Below, piece after piece: positions 15,916 through 24,907 of a DNA stretch of 64,000 nt; position 1 is the first letter of the stretch; each line of letters opens with the position of its first letter. A program made the position numbers and the translations under genes. Origin of the DNA: Alphaproteobacteria bacterium GWF2_58_20 (GTDB taxonomy: Bacteria > Pseudomonadota > Alphaproteobacteria > UBA1247); NCBI GenBank assembly GCA_001768735.1, contig MEMB01000006.1, positions 144,205 through 208,204 of the forward strand, given 5' to 3'. The notes beneath the pieces were generated by a model. It saw only the letters and a program-made list of their open reading frames with translations, had not been told where the DNA came from and made no database searches.

Positions 15916-18162
15916 ATGAAATATCGTTCGAACCAGCATCACATTTCCCATGCCCGTTCCGCTAAAAAAGACCAGGAGGCCATTTGCGCAGGGAAGCCTT
16001 TCCCGCCAGGCGCCACATGGGATGGCAAGGGCGTGAATTTTGCCCTGTTTTCCGAAAATGCGGAAAAGGTGGAACTTTGCCTTTTTGATGAAACAGGCAC
16101 CCATGAAATCGAACGTATCCCGTTACCTTCCCGGACGGACAACATGTGGCATGGATATCTTCCCGATCTTGCGCCCGGCCAGCTGTATGGGTATCGCGTG
16201 CATGGCCCCTATGATCCGCAGAATGGCCACAGGTTCAATCCCAACAAGCTTTTGATGGATCCTTATGCCAAGGATCTTTTTGGCAAGCTGGAATGGCATC
16301 CGGCCATTTTTGGCTATCAGGTTGGCCATGCAGATCAGGATTTTTCCTTTGATACGCGGGATAGCGCCCCTTATGTTCCAAAATCCGTGGTGGTGGACCC
16401 CGGGTTTGACTGGCACGAGGATGCAGCCCCCCAAATCTCCTGGCCGGACAGCCTTATTTATGAAATGCATGTCAAGGGCATGACAGCCACCCATCCGGAC
16501 GTTCCGGAAGAGATCCGCGGCACGTATGCCGCCCTGTCCGATCCAGCCATCATCAGCCATCTCAAGGGGTTGGGTGTAACAGCGGTTGAGCTTCTGCCTG
16601 TTTTCCCGATTGCGGATGAGCATGCACTGGCCCAGAAGGGGCTGAAAAATTACTGGGGATACAATCCCTTTTCCTTTTTTGCGCCGGAACAGCGCTATAT
16701 GAGGAAGGATGGCGTGCGGGAATTCAAATCCCTCGTCAAGACCCTGCATGACAACAGGATCGAGGTTTTGCTCGACGTGGTGTTCAACCATACGGGTGAA
16801 GGCAACCACATGGGGCCAACCATCGGGCTGAAGGGGATCGACAACGCATCCTATTACCGACTCGTGCCGGAGAATCGTCACGATTACATCAATGACTCCG
16901 GGTGTGGAAACACGCTCAACATGTCGCATCCCAGCGTCCTGCGCATGGTGATGGATTCCCTGCGTTACTGGGCGGCTGACATGCGGGTGGACGGCTTCCG
17001 TTTTGACTTGGCGGCCACCCTGACACGTACAGCGCGAGGCTTTGAGGAAAGCCCGTTCCTGATGGCTGTGGCCCAGGATCCCCTGTTGTCTCGCATCAAG
17101 ATGATTGCCGAGCCTTGGGATATCGGGCCCGGGGGGTACCGGCTGGGCTGTTTCGGGCCCGGCTGGTCGGAATGGAACGACAAGTTCCGCGATACCGTGC
17201 GGGAATATGTGCGTGGCGGCCCTGGTCAGATCGGCCCCCTGGCGGGGCGCCTGAGTGGTTCGCGTGATATTTTTGAGAGGCACCAGCGTGGGCCATCGGC
17301 CAGCATCAACAAGGTCACGGCACATGACGGCTTTACCTTGCACGACCTGGTGAGCTTCAATGGCAAGCATAACCATGCCAATGGCGAGGACAACCGCGAT
17401 GGCAGCAATGACAACCGCAGCTGGAACTGTGGTGCGGAAGGCCCTACAGACCATCCGGCCATCAACGCGTTGCGGGCCCAGCAAAAACGCAATTTCATGG
17501 CGCTCCTGTTCCTGTCACAGGGAACGCCGATGCTGCTGGCGGGCGATGAGATTGGCAACAGTCAGGACGGCAACAACAACGCCTATTGCCAGGATAATGA
17601 AATTGGCTGGATCAACTGGGACCGGATGAGCCCTGCGGATCATGAGTTCCTGGGATTCGTGCGCAAGCTTTCACAGGTGCGCCGAAGCCATCCCCTGCTG
17701 CACCGCAAGGATTTTTTCCATGGCATGCCCGTGGATGAAACCGGGGTTCGGGACATCACCTGGCTTTCCCCTGCCGGACGCGAGATGAAGGATGGGGACT
17801 GGAACCTGTCTTATGCCCGCTGCTTTGGCTTTCAGCTGGCAGATGGGGTGCATACCTGTGGCCAAGATGGCCCAGAACCGCGTGTGCTGGTGATGATGAA
17901 CAGTCATCATGAACCTTTGCCATTCCGTTTGCCGGAATTGCCCAATGGACGGAAATGGCGGACGGTTTTTGATACGGCGTGTCCCGTCATGGCAGGCACA
18001 CAGGCATTAATCGGGCATGTTGGCGGATATGACCTGAAGGCGCGTTCGATTGTAATGCTGGTGGAGCATGAATTGCTTATGGCCCCCCAACCCCGCATGC
18101 GTGTTTCGTCTTTACGGCCACGTTTGAAGGGATATTGCCCCTCCAGTCCTGGGTTTCGTTGA
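15916..18162 (+). CDS. glgX: Glycogen debranching protein GlgX
   Basis: 'FPPGATWDGKGVNFALFSENAEKVELCLFDETGTHEIERIPLP...YGYRVHGPYDPQNGHRFNPNKLLMDPYAK', 'VTAHDGFTLHDLVSFNGKHNHANGEDNRDGSNDNRSWNCG'. Start assignment uncertain. Confidence 0.95.
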   Translation: MKYRSNQHHISHARSAKKDQEAICAGKPFPPGATWDGKGVNFALFSENAEKVELCLFDETGTHEIERIPLPSRTDNMWHGYLPDLAPGQLYGYRVHGPYDPQNGHRFNPNKLLMDPYAKDLFGKLEWHPAIFGYQVGHADQDFSFDTRDSAPYVPKSVVVDPGFDWHEDAAPQISWPDSLIYEMHVKGMTATHPDVPEEIRGTYAALSDPAIISHLKGLGVTAVELLPVFPIADEHALAQKGLKNYWGYNPFSFFAPEQRYMRKDGVREFKSLVKTLHDNRIEVLLDVVFNHTGEGNHMGPTIGLKGIDNASYYRLVPENRHDYINDSGCGNTLNMSHPSVLRMVMDSLRYWAADMRVDGFRFDLAATLTRTARGFEESPFLMAVAQDPLLSRIKMIAEPWDIGPGGYRLGCFGPGWSEWNDKFRDTVREYVRGGPGQIGPLAGRLSGSRDIFERHQRGPSASINKVTAHDGFTLHDLVSFNGKHNHANGEDNRDGSNDNRSWNCGAEGPTDHPAINALRAQQKRNFMALLFLSQGTPMLLAGDEIGNSQDGNNNAYCQDNEIGWINWDRMSPADHEFLGFVRKLSQVRRSHPLLHRKDFFHGMPVDETGVRDITWLSPAGREMKDGDWNLSYARCFGFQLADGVHTCGQDGPEPRVLVMMNSHHEPLPFRLPELPNGRKWRTVFDTACPVMAGTQALIGHVGGYDLKARSIVMLVEHELLMAPQPRMRVSSLRPRLKGYCPSSPGFR

Positions 18163-18317
18163 TATATTCCTCTTTGGAGAGCCAGAATCCTGCCATTTTT
18201 TTTGTCTTCATGCATCCAGGACATGACAGCCATGCATGAGCAGGCCATTGACGCCTTCCATAAAGGGGGTATCATGGAGAATGGTTCAGATGCCTTCTTC
18301 TGATAGGAGATACCGGC

Positions 18318-19466
18318 ATGACATCCCATCTTCCCTCGCTGACAGACTGGCAGACAAACCTGCTTGGGAGCGACGAGGCGGGTGCTTATCTTATGAAGCA
18401 GATGGCTTCCGCCAGATCGGAAGCACAGGCCATGGCCATCTTCAAATCTTTCATGCAGGAATCTTTTTCCTGCCTGGATAAAACCGTGCAAGGCATGGGA
18501 GGGGATGCCAACCTCTCCATGAGGAAAGACCTTTCCTCATGTATCAATGTGCTGAAGAATGATTGTGCCGCAAGGAAAGATTCGTTTTCCATGACGCCCG
18601 ATGACAATGTGATGGCGAAGAAACTTCGTCCGGCGGATTTCATGGCGGTTTATGAAAAATCCCCCCCCCTTGCCGAAAATGACTGGGTTACCTTCCAGAT
18701 GTTGGGGGATTTTTCGCGGGTTCATGAGAAGGCCTCTGCCATGCTTTCATCCTATTTCCAGCGGCTGGCGCATGTCGAAAAGGCGGCGTGTCCGGGGCAA
18801 TGTCGTGAAGAAAGGGTGCAGGCGGGCAAGTTGGTGGAGTTGCAGCGGACACTGGCAAAAAATCCTGTCATTGAAGATGTTGGCGCGTGTATGGAAGCGT
18901 GTCGGACGCTTTCCGAGGATTATGTTCCGGCCCATGGGGCCGTCGGGGTCATGCGGATTGTCCATAGCCTTATCAATCAAGCGTTTGATGTCCACGAAAA
19001 GGATGTGGCCGCTGGTCGAAAGGACGCTGCCTATCCCAATCCCTTTGGGTTGCGCCTGACGGCGGAAATCCGCGCGGAAGACCGGAGCACCATGGAGTGC
19101 CTGCGGGACTTTTTCCAGCCTGTCCGCTTGTCCATGGAGCGTCGGAACCGCATGAAGATGGCCATTGTTCGTTCTCCCGAAGTGTTGGAAGGAATCTGTG
19201 CGGTGCTGGCGGCCCTGCATGACATGGATGCCGGCCATAAGGGAACGCTGGTGTTGGATTGTGAAAGGGTTTCTGCCCGCATTGCCGAGATTTCGGCGCG
19301 GGGAGAAAGATTTGCGGCCTTGGCCCGTGAAGACGCCGAGGTTGCGGATGTCCGCATGGTACGCCTTGATGCAAGCCTGTCCAACCGGGTCGATGGCATG
19401 CTCAAGCCGGAGTTGCCGAAGGTGTCACATGGGAAGAATATTCGCTACAGTCGCCAGCGCCGGTAA
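18318..19466 (+). CDS. Hypothetical protein (Cys-containing, soluble)
   Basis: 382-aa ORF ending just before a strong bidirectional terminator; contains CPGQC and CMEAC pairs. Confidence 0.6.
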   Translation: MTSHLPSLTDWQTNLLGSDEAGAYLMKQMASARSEAQAMAIFKSFMQESFSCLDKTVQGMGGDANLSMRKDLSSCINVLKNDCAARKDSFSMTPDDNVMAKKLRPADFMAVYEKSPPLAENDWVTFQMLGDFSRVHEKASAMLSSYFQRLAHVEKAACPGQCREERVQAGKLVELQRTLAKNPVIEDVGACMEACRTLSEDYVPAHGAVGVMRIVHSLINQAFDVHEKDVAAGRKDAAYPNPFGLRLTAEIRAEDRSTMECLRDFFQPVRLSMERRNRMKMAIVRSPEVLEGICAVLAALHDMDAGHKGTLVLDCERVSARIAEISARGERFAALAREDAEVADVRMVRLDASLSNRVDGMLKPELPKVSHGKNIRYSRQRR

Positions 19467-19487
19467 AAGTGCGCCAAGGCGCATATG

Positions 19488-19521
19488 AAAAAAGGGCGGG
19501 AAATATTTCCCGCCCTTTTTT
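19488..19521. terminator. Perfect 34-bp palindromic bidirectional terminator
   Basis: AAAAAAGGGCGGGAAATATTTCCCGCCCTTTTTT between convergent genes. Confidence 0.85.
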
Positions 19522-19540
19522 GTCATGCCATCCAGAAAGC

Positions 19541-21338
19541 TTACCGGATCCAGATTTCTCCTGAAACTGGCCCATAGGAAGGAACCCCCCAGCAGTTGCT
19601 GCCATTGCCGGAATTGAAGTCCCCCGTGCCGGCGGTGCCTTCTCCCGTCAGGTAGGGCGGCAATGACCGGTTGACCAGCTGTGGACAGCCAATCGTGCTG
19701 TTTTTTGGCTCTCCTAACAAGACCAGGTCTGTACCATTGTAGAGCGGATAAAAAATCATTTCGCCGTTGGTGCACCCATAATAAACAGATCCACTCCAAT
19801 AGGTCAGGCTTTCGGTACAGGTTGACCATGTTCCGTCATCATACCGGTATCTTGCGGAGTTCTGCGGGCTCAGGGCGTTGATGCTGGCAGTGTCCAGGGA
19901 AAGATATCCCGTCCGTGAGGCAAGACTGCCGTTCCATGCGTTCAGGATTGTGGTCGAGGCCGGCATGTCAAACATAGCGCCGCCATCTCTTGCCAGTAGC
20001 GTCCAGCCGCCCGTCCCCGGCATTCCAACCAGATCTCCGGTCATGTCGCACCAAGACTGGAAGGGGGATACGCCTGTTCCCACACCGTCAGGATCCACCC
20101 AGTAGATGCCGGAGGGATAGGTGGGGTTGGAGTCGTTGATGGTTTTGCAGGTTACGCCCGCCGGAACCGATGCGCTGCCAGAAGGGATGTATTCGCGCAA
20201 GGAAATCGCCACCCGGCGTCCGGCATCAGTGGCGTTGTTTTCTGTGGTGCATGACGGGTCTATGGTGCCTCTAAGCCCGGAGGCACAGATGGAGGCGTGA
20301 GCATTGCTAATTCCGCCCGATGTCAGGGCAATACTGGACATGGAGTTGTTATTAAAACAGTAGAGCGTGGCATAGGCATCCCGGGTCAGCATTCGGAGGT
20401 CGCGATTAATTCCCGGGGTTGCGCCACAACTGAAAGTTTTACTTGACAAATTATAAGTCCAGCCGGAAAGGGGCGATGTGGAAAGGCGTGGCATGACCTC
20501 GTCGACATCACTGTCAAGGTTCATGGCAAGGTAGGCATCGCGGCTAATCGCGTGGCGGATGTCCATGTCGGCAGCATTGACTGGGTCATAGGCACGCCAC
20601 GTCCATGTGTCCGAAGATGATCCTTCAAGAATCTTTTGCGCGTCGATGGTGAAGTTCTGCACGTCGATGTAATGGTCGTAATGCGACAGGGCATACTGGT
20701 TTGGCACATCCCATGCCGATGGCGTTGTGCTGATGGCGACTACTGTCCAGCCGCCGCCGTCAGTGGTCATGTCGCAATACGCCTCGAACGGATCAACCCC
20801 GCCAACACCGTCGGGGTCGAGAACATAAAGGCCATCGGTGGCTGCGGGTGTGTCCAGCTTGATGCTGTAGCAGGTGGTGCCTTCCGCCACGAGGGGGGCT
20901 GCTTCCACCGTGAGGGAAAAGGAACGGTCGGCGGTGAGGCCTTCGTTGTCGGTGGCGCGCGCCACAAAACTGAAGCTCCCATTTGCCGAAGGCGTTCCGG
21001 AAATCGTGTCGCCGGACAGGGTGACGCCCGCAGGCAGGCTGCCGGAGGTGAGGCTATAGGTTACGCTGCCATCGTCGGTGGCCACAAGGGTGATGTCTGC
21101 AATTGCCTCGCTGACCGTGAAGGTGCCAAGGCTCCCGGCTGCGGGACTGCTCCAGACAGGCGCCTGTCCGGTTTCTTCTTCGCCGCCCTCATCCGCCGGA
21201 GCCGCCCATTGCGCACAACTGCTGTCGCCAATGTCGCAAATCCTCTTGCGGATGAAGTATTTTATTTCTGCCGCAGCACTGGTGGTCAGAAAGGCCAGCA
21301 GGAGGCCTGAAAGTCCCAGGAGCCTGAATGAAGACATG
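19541..21338 (-). CDS. Secreted protein: Ig-like (He_PIG) domain plus two fibrinogen-like modules
   Basis: Signal peptide; 'IRKRICDIGDSSCAQW'; 'TYSLTSGSLPAGVTLSGDTISGTPSANGSFSFVARATDNEGLTADRSFSLTV' Ig-like; two 'G(L/I)Y(V/W)(L/V)DPDGVG...F.(A/S)(Y/W)CDMT.D...GGWT(V/L)' modules. Confidence 0.75.
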
Positions 21339-21424
21339 ATCTTGCATTCCTTTTTGTAGAAGATCAATTTATAGAAAAAACTTCCTAACCTATTATTTAA
21401 TAAGGTTTTGTCTTTTTGTCAATG
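21339..21424 (-). promoter_or_regulatory. Promoter/5'UTR block conserved between the two fibrinogen-like gene copies
   Basis: CATTGACAAAAAGACAAAACCTTATTAAATAATAGGTTAGGAAG...ATAAATTGATCTTCTACAAAAAGGAATGCAAGATC directly before the start. Near-identical to 63743-63829. TTGACA is a -35 candidate with an AT-rich -10 candidate. Confidence 0.6.
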
Positions 21425-21435
21425 TCGTTTGAAGG

Positions 21436-21921
21436 TCAATAGGGGGTCTTGTCCTTTTTGTCCTGCCATTCCTTGAAAACCTTGAGGGCTTCCTCCGGCA
21501 GGAGGCGGGTGCTTTTGATGCGGCGCTCGTCCCGTCGCAGCGCCACTTCGTGGTAAAGAAAAGCGTCGTCAAAATCGATGGCGGCGGCGTCTTTCTGGGT
21601 GTTGGCATAGAAGATGCGGTCAATGTGTGCCCAATAGATGGCCGCCAGGCACATGGGGCAGGGTTCGCAGCTGGTATAGATGTCGCAGCCTTCCAGCTTG
21701 AAGGTGCCCAGGCGCCGGCATGCGTCGCGGATGGCAGACACTTCCGCATGGGCGGTGGGATCGTTGTCGGATGTGACATGGTTCCACCCTTCGCCGATGA
21801 TTTCCCCGTCCTTGACAATGACGGCACCAAACGGTCCGCCAACCCCGCGCTTCATGTTGTCATGGCTGAGCCTGATGGCGCGACGCATGAAATCTTCCGG
21901 TGTGTGCAGGGACGTATGCAT
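21436..21921 (-). CDS. Nucleoside/guanine deaminase (CDA fold, GuaD-like)
   Basis: 'HAEVSAIRDACRRLGTFKLEGCDIYTSCEPCPMCLAAIYWAHIDRIFYANTQKDAAAIDFDDAFLY' zinc deaminase motifs HAE and PCPMC. Confidence 0.88.
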   Translation of the reverse strand: MHTSLHTPEDFMRRAIRLSHDNMKRGVGGPFGAVIVKDGEIIGEGWNHVTSDNDPTAHAEVSAIRDACRRLGTFKLEGCDIYTSCEPCPMCLAAIYWAHIDRIFYANTQKDAAAIDFDDAFLYHEVALRRDERRIKSTRLLPEEALKVFKEWQDKKDKTPY

Positions 21922-22069
21922 GAAAACTTCCTTCCCGAATCAAATGCCTTGGCTATTGAGCCATGAAAAAAGCGTCTGGACAAGCGAATCGTTATGAGGC
22001 AAATTGAATCTCTAGGTTTTTCAACGAGTCGCATTATGGGGGCCTCTTCAGGGGGGAACAAAAACCGTC

Positions 22070-23254
22070 ATGCAAAAGTTCCTGGTTCTTTGTATATGTG
22101 CCATGATGTTCTTTGGAGCATCCCTGTCTGCCGATGCCAAAACCAAGAAAAGCCGCGGTTTCGTTCCGCCGGAATCCGCCATTCTTGTCAATTCCGATAC
22201 CGGGGAAATCCTTTCTGCAAATGCGCCGGATGAACAGCGTCATCCCGCATCCCTGACCAAGATGATGACCCTTTATGTGGTTTTCGAGGCATTGGAGGCA
22301 GGCAAGGTCATGCTTGACCAGCCGCTCAAGGTTTCCGCCCGCGCGGCAAGGCAGCCGCCCTCCCGCGTTGGTCTCAAGGCCGGAAGCACCATTCGTCTTC
22401 GGGATGCCATTTCCGTATTGACAACCAAATCGGCCAACGATGTGGCTGTGGTTGTGGCGGAAAACCTGGCGGGTGATGAAGAAACATTTGCGAGGTGGAT
22501 GACGGCCAAGGCCCATCGTCTGGGAATGGCGCGCACCAATTTCCGCAATGCTTCGGGCCTGCATCATTCCCAGCAGGTCACAACCGCCCGTGACATGGCT
22601 GTGCTGGCCCGCGCCCTGGTTCGCAATTTTCCCAAATATTATGCTTTTTTCAGCCTCCCGTCCTTCAGCTACAACAAGCAGACCTTCCGCAATCACAACA
22701 CCCTGTTGCGCAGCTTTGAAGGTATGGATGGCCTCAAGACAGGGTTCGTGCAGGCTTCGGGATTCAATCTTGCGGCTTCCGCCGTGCGGGATGGGCATCG
22801 CCTCATCGCCGTGGTGATGGGAGGAAAAACCGCAGCCGTACGGGATTCCAAGGTGGCCTCCCTGCTCAACCGGGGATTTGCCAGCCTTGAAACGCCTGAT
22901 CATTATGCGACGGTCGTGGCCACAAGTGCCAGCCGTGCCAGCAGGGATGTGGAACCGGAGGAGGAAGCCGGGGTCATGACCGGTGAGGGGGATGCCAGCA
23001 TGGAGAAGCTGGATCCTGAGCGGAAATGGTCGGTTCAGGTGGGCGCCTTTTCCAGCCATGCCGGGGGCATGCGGGCCTTGCGGCTTGCCTATGAATCCAT
23101 GCCGCAGCTTCTCAAGGACAGCCAGCAGGTGATCACTTCGGTCAAGACCTCTCGCCATCTGCTCTACCGGGCCAAGTTTTCCGGACTGACCTCCGGGACT
23201 GCGCGTGCCGTTTGCGCCGTATTGTCCGATTGTCTTGTTCTCCAGCAACAATAA
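22070..23254 (+). CDS. D-alanyl-D-alanine carboxypeptidase (peptidase S11) with C-terminal SPOR domain
   Basis: 'HPASLTKMMTLYVVFEAL' SxxK motif, 'TTKSANDVAVVVAENLAG' SxN, 'KTGF'; C-terminal 'WSVQVGAFSSHAGGMRALRLA'. Confidence 0.93.
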   Translation: MQKFLVLCICAMMFFGASLSADAKTKKSRGFVPPESAILVNSDTGEILSANAPDEQRHPASLTKMMTLYVVFEALEAGKVMLDQPLKVSARAARQPPSRVGLKAGSTIRLRDAISVLTTKSANDVAVVVAENLAGDEETFARWMTAKAHRLGMARTNFRNASGLHHSQQVTTARDMAVLARALVRNFPKYYAFFSLPSFSYNKQTFRNHNTLLRSFEGMDGLKTGFVQASGFNLAASAVRDGHRLIAVVMGGKTAAVRDSKVASLLNRGFASLETPDHYATVVATSASRASRDVEPEEEAGVMTGEGDASMEKLDPERKWSVQVGAFSSHAGGMRALRLAYESMPQLLKDSQQVITSVKTSRHLLYRAKFSGLTSGTARAVCAVLSDCLVLQQQ

Positions 23255-23284
23255 AGCCGGCCTTTTTTGTGTTGGAGGGAAGGA

Positions 23285-23572
23285 ATGTCCGGTGAAAATC
23301 CATTGACAGCGGTTCATGCCATTTTCCAGGGCCGGGTGCAGGGCGTTGGTTTTCGGGCCTTTGTTCTTGGGCTTGGCCGGAAATCCGGTCTTTCCGGATG
23401 GGTACGCAACATGCCGGATGGAACCGTGGAGGCGCTTTTTGCCGGGGATGATGCCGTGGTGTCCCTGATGCTGGAAAGCTGTCGCCGGGCACCTTTTCCG
23501 ATCCGGGTGGACAATATGGAAACTTTTCCGGCCCAGATGCCTCTGGCGGAAGGGTTTCATGTGGTTGCATGA
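23285..23572 (+). CDS. Acylphosphatase
   Basis: 'AIFQGRVQGVGFRAFVLGLGRKSGLSGWVRNMPDGTVEALFAG' signature. Confidence 0.95.
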   Translation: MSGENPLTAVHAIFQGRVQGVGFRAFVLGLGRKSGLSGWVRNMPDGTVEALFAGDDAVVSLMLESCRRAPFPIRVDNMETFPAQMPLAEGFHVVA

Positions 23573-23637
23573 TTGACATGCAGAAACGGGGCCGCCATGA
23601 TGCATCCCTGACATGCGTTTTTTTGGGGGGAACGGAA

Positions 23638-24141
23638 ATGAAGACATCTTTTATTTTTAAAATCGCGGCGCTTCTTTTGGGGATGAGCCTGCCGGTACAG
23701 GCGGCAGACTCCCTGTCCATGAGTGTTGGTTATTATGATATGGGCCGCATGGGCAATGACCGTCAGGACAAGGCAATGAGTCTTGTGGCGGAATGGCGTC
23801 CGGAAATCCGCTGGGCTGATGGCTTGGTGGCGCCTTTTGCAGGCGGCATGCTGACCACGGACCGTGGCCTTTACGGCTATGCGGGCGTGGGACTGGATTT
23901 CCATCCGGGGGAAAACTTCTATGTGTTTCCAAACCTTGCCGCCGGCCTTTATGCCAATGGCGATGGCAAGGACCTTGGCCATGAGGTTGAGTTCCGCACC
24001 GGTGTGGAAATGGGGGTTGATCTTTCGGAAGGGCGTCGCATCGGCCTTGCCATACACCACATCTCCAATGCCGGGCTTGGTGACAAGAATCCCGGCACGG
24101 AAATCCTCAGCCTGACCTATTCCCTTCCTCTCGGGAATTGA
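23638..24141 (+). CDS. PagL-like lipid A 3-O-deacylase (acyloxyacyl hydrolase)
   Basis: Signal peptide; beta-barrel; 'IGLAIHHISNAGLGDKNPGTEIL' matches the PagL His/Ser/Glu motif. Confidence 0.8.
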   Translation: MKTSFIFKIAALLLGMSLPVQAADSLSMSVGYYDMGRMGNDRQDKAMSLVAEWRPEIRWADGLVAPFAGGMLTTDRGLYGYAGVGLDFHPGENFYVFPNLAAGLYANGDGKDLGHEVEFRTGVEMGVDLSEGRRIGLAIHHISNAGLGDKNPGTEILSLTYSLPLGN

Positions 24142-24148
24142 GGCGAAG

Positions 24149-24907
24149 ATGCGGGCAGGTGGTATCTTCGCAGCAGTTCTTGCTCTTCTCATGGCCATGC
24201 CGGGCATCGTTCAGGCCGGGAACGGGGATGACCTGACGGCCCTGCTGGATTCCATTGATGACCTTTACCGCAGCGATGCCAGTGCGGGCCGCATGTCGAT
24301 GACGGTGGTCACCAAACATTTTACGCGGCAGGTGGTGTTTGATGCCTGGTCGGAAGGCCGGGACAAATCGCTGATCCGCATTGTCATGCCCCTCAAGGAA
24401 GCCGGGATTTCCACCCTCAAGGTTGAGCGCGACATCTGGAATTACCTGCCCAATGTGGACCGGACGATCAAGATCCCCGCCACCATGATGGCCGCGAGCT
24501 GGATGGGTTCGCATTTCACCAACGATGATCTGGTGCGGGAATCCCGTTACCAGGAGGATTATGACTGTGCCTGGGAAACCCCTTCGGATCCCGCGCGGCT
24601 GGGTGTTGCGTGCATTCCCCACTCCGATGCAGGCCTTGTCTGGGGCAAGGTGGTGCTGGAGGTTGCCAAAGACACACGCCTGCCGATAAGCGTCGCTTAC
24701 TTTGACGAGGACATGTTGCTGGCCCGGACCATGTTTTTTGAGGATGTGGGGTCGCTGGGCGGGCGGGCGCTGCCACGCCGCATGCGTCTGGTGCCTGAAG
24801 ACAAGCCTGATGAGGAAACCCGGATTGAATATGGGCAGCTGACCTTCAATCCATCCCTGTCTGCGGACCTGTTTTCCTTGCGCAGCCTGCGCAGTCGCGG
24901 CCCATGA
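24149..24907 (+). CDS. Outer membrane lipoprotein-sorting protein (LolA-like fold)
   Basis: Signal peptide; 'SAGRMSMTVVTKHFTRQVVFDAWSEGRDKSLIRIVMPLKEAGISTLKVERDIWNYLPNVDRTIKIPATMMAASWMGSHFTNDDLVRES'. Confidence 0.85.
   Translation: MRAGGIFAAVLALLMAMPGIVQAGNGDDLTALLDSIDDLYRSDASAGRMSMTVVTKHFTRQVVFDAWSEGRDKSLIRIVMPLKEAGISTLKVERDIWNYLPNVDRTIKIPATMMAASWMGSHFTNDDLVRESRYQEDYDCAWETPSDPARLGVACIPHSDAGLVWGKVVLEVAKDTRLPISVAYFDEDMLLARTMFFEDVGSLGGRALPRRMRLVPEDKPDEETRIEYGQLTFNPSLSADLFSLRSLRSRGP

Noticed and set aside
16123-17484. 453-aa minus-strand ORF antisense to glgX
   Set aside because: Antisense shadow of a well-supported gene.
18223-18303. 26-aa small ORF (MTAMHEQAIDAFHKGGIMENGSDAFF) upstream of 18318, sharing the 15-mer CAGGCCATTGACGCC with the gene at 62564
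   Set aside because: A 15-nt exact match is expected about once or twice by chance in a 64-kb window; no further similarity between the two loci.
22034-23647. 537-aa minus-strand ORF antisense to the D-Ala-D-Ala carboxypeptidase and acylphosphatase genes
   Set aside because: Covers two well-supported genes on the plus strand; shadow ORF.
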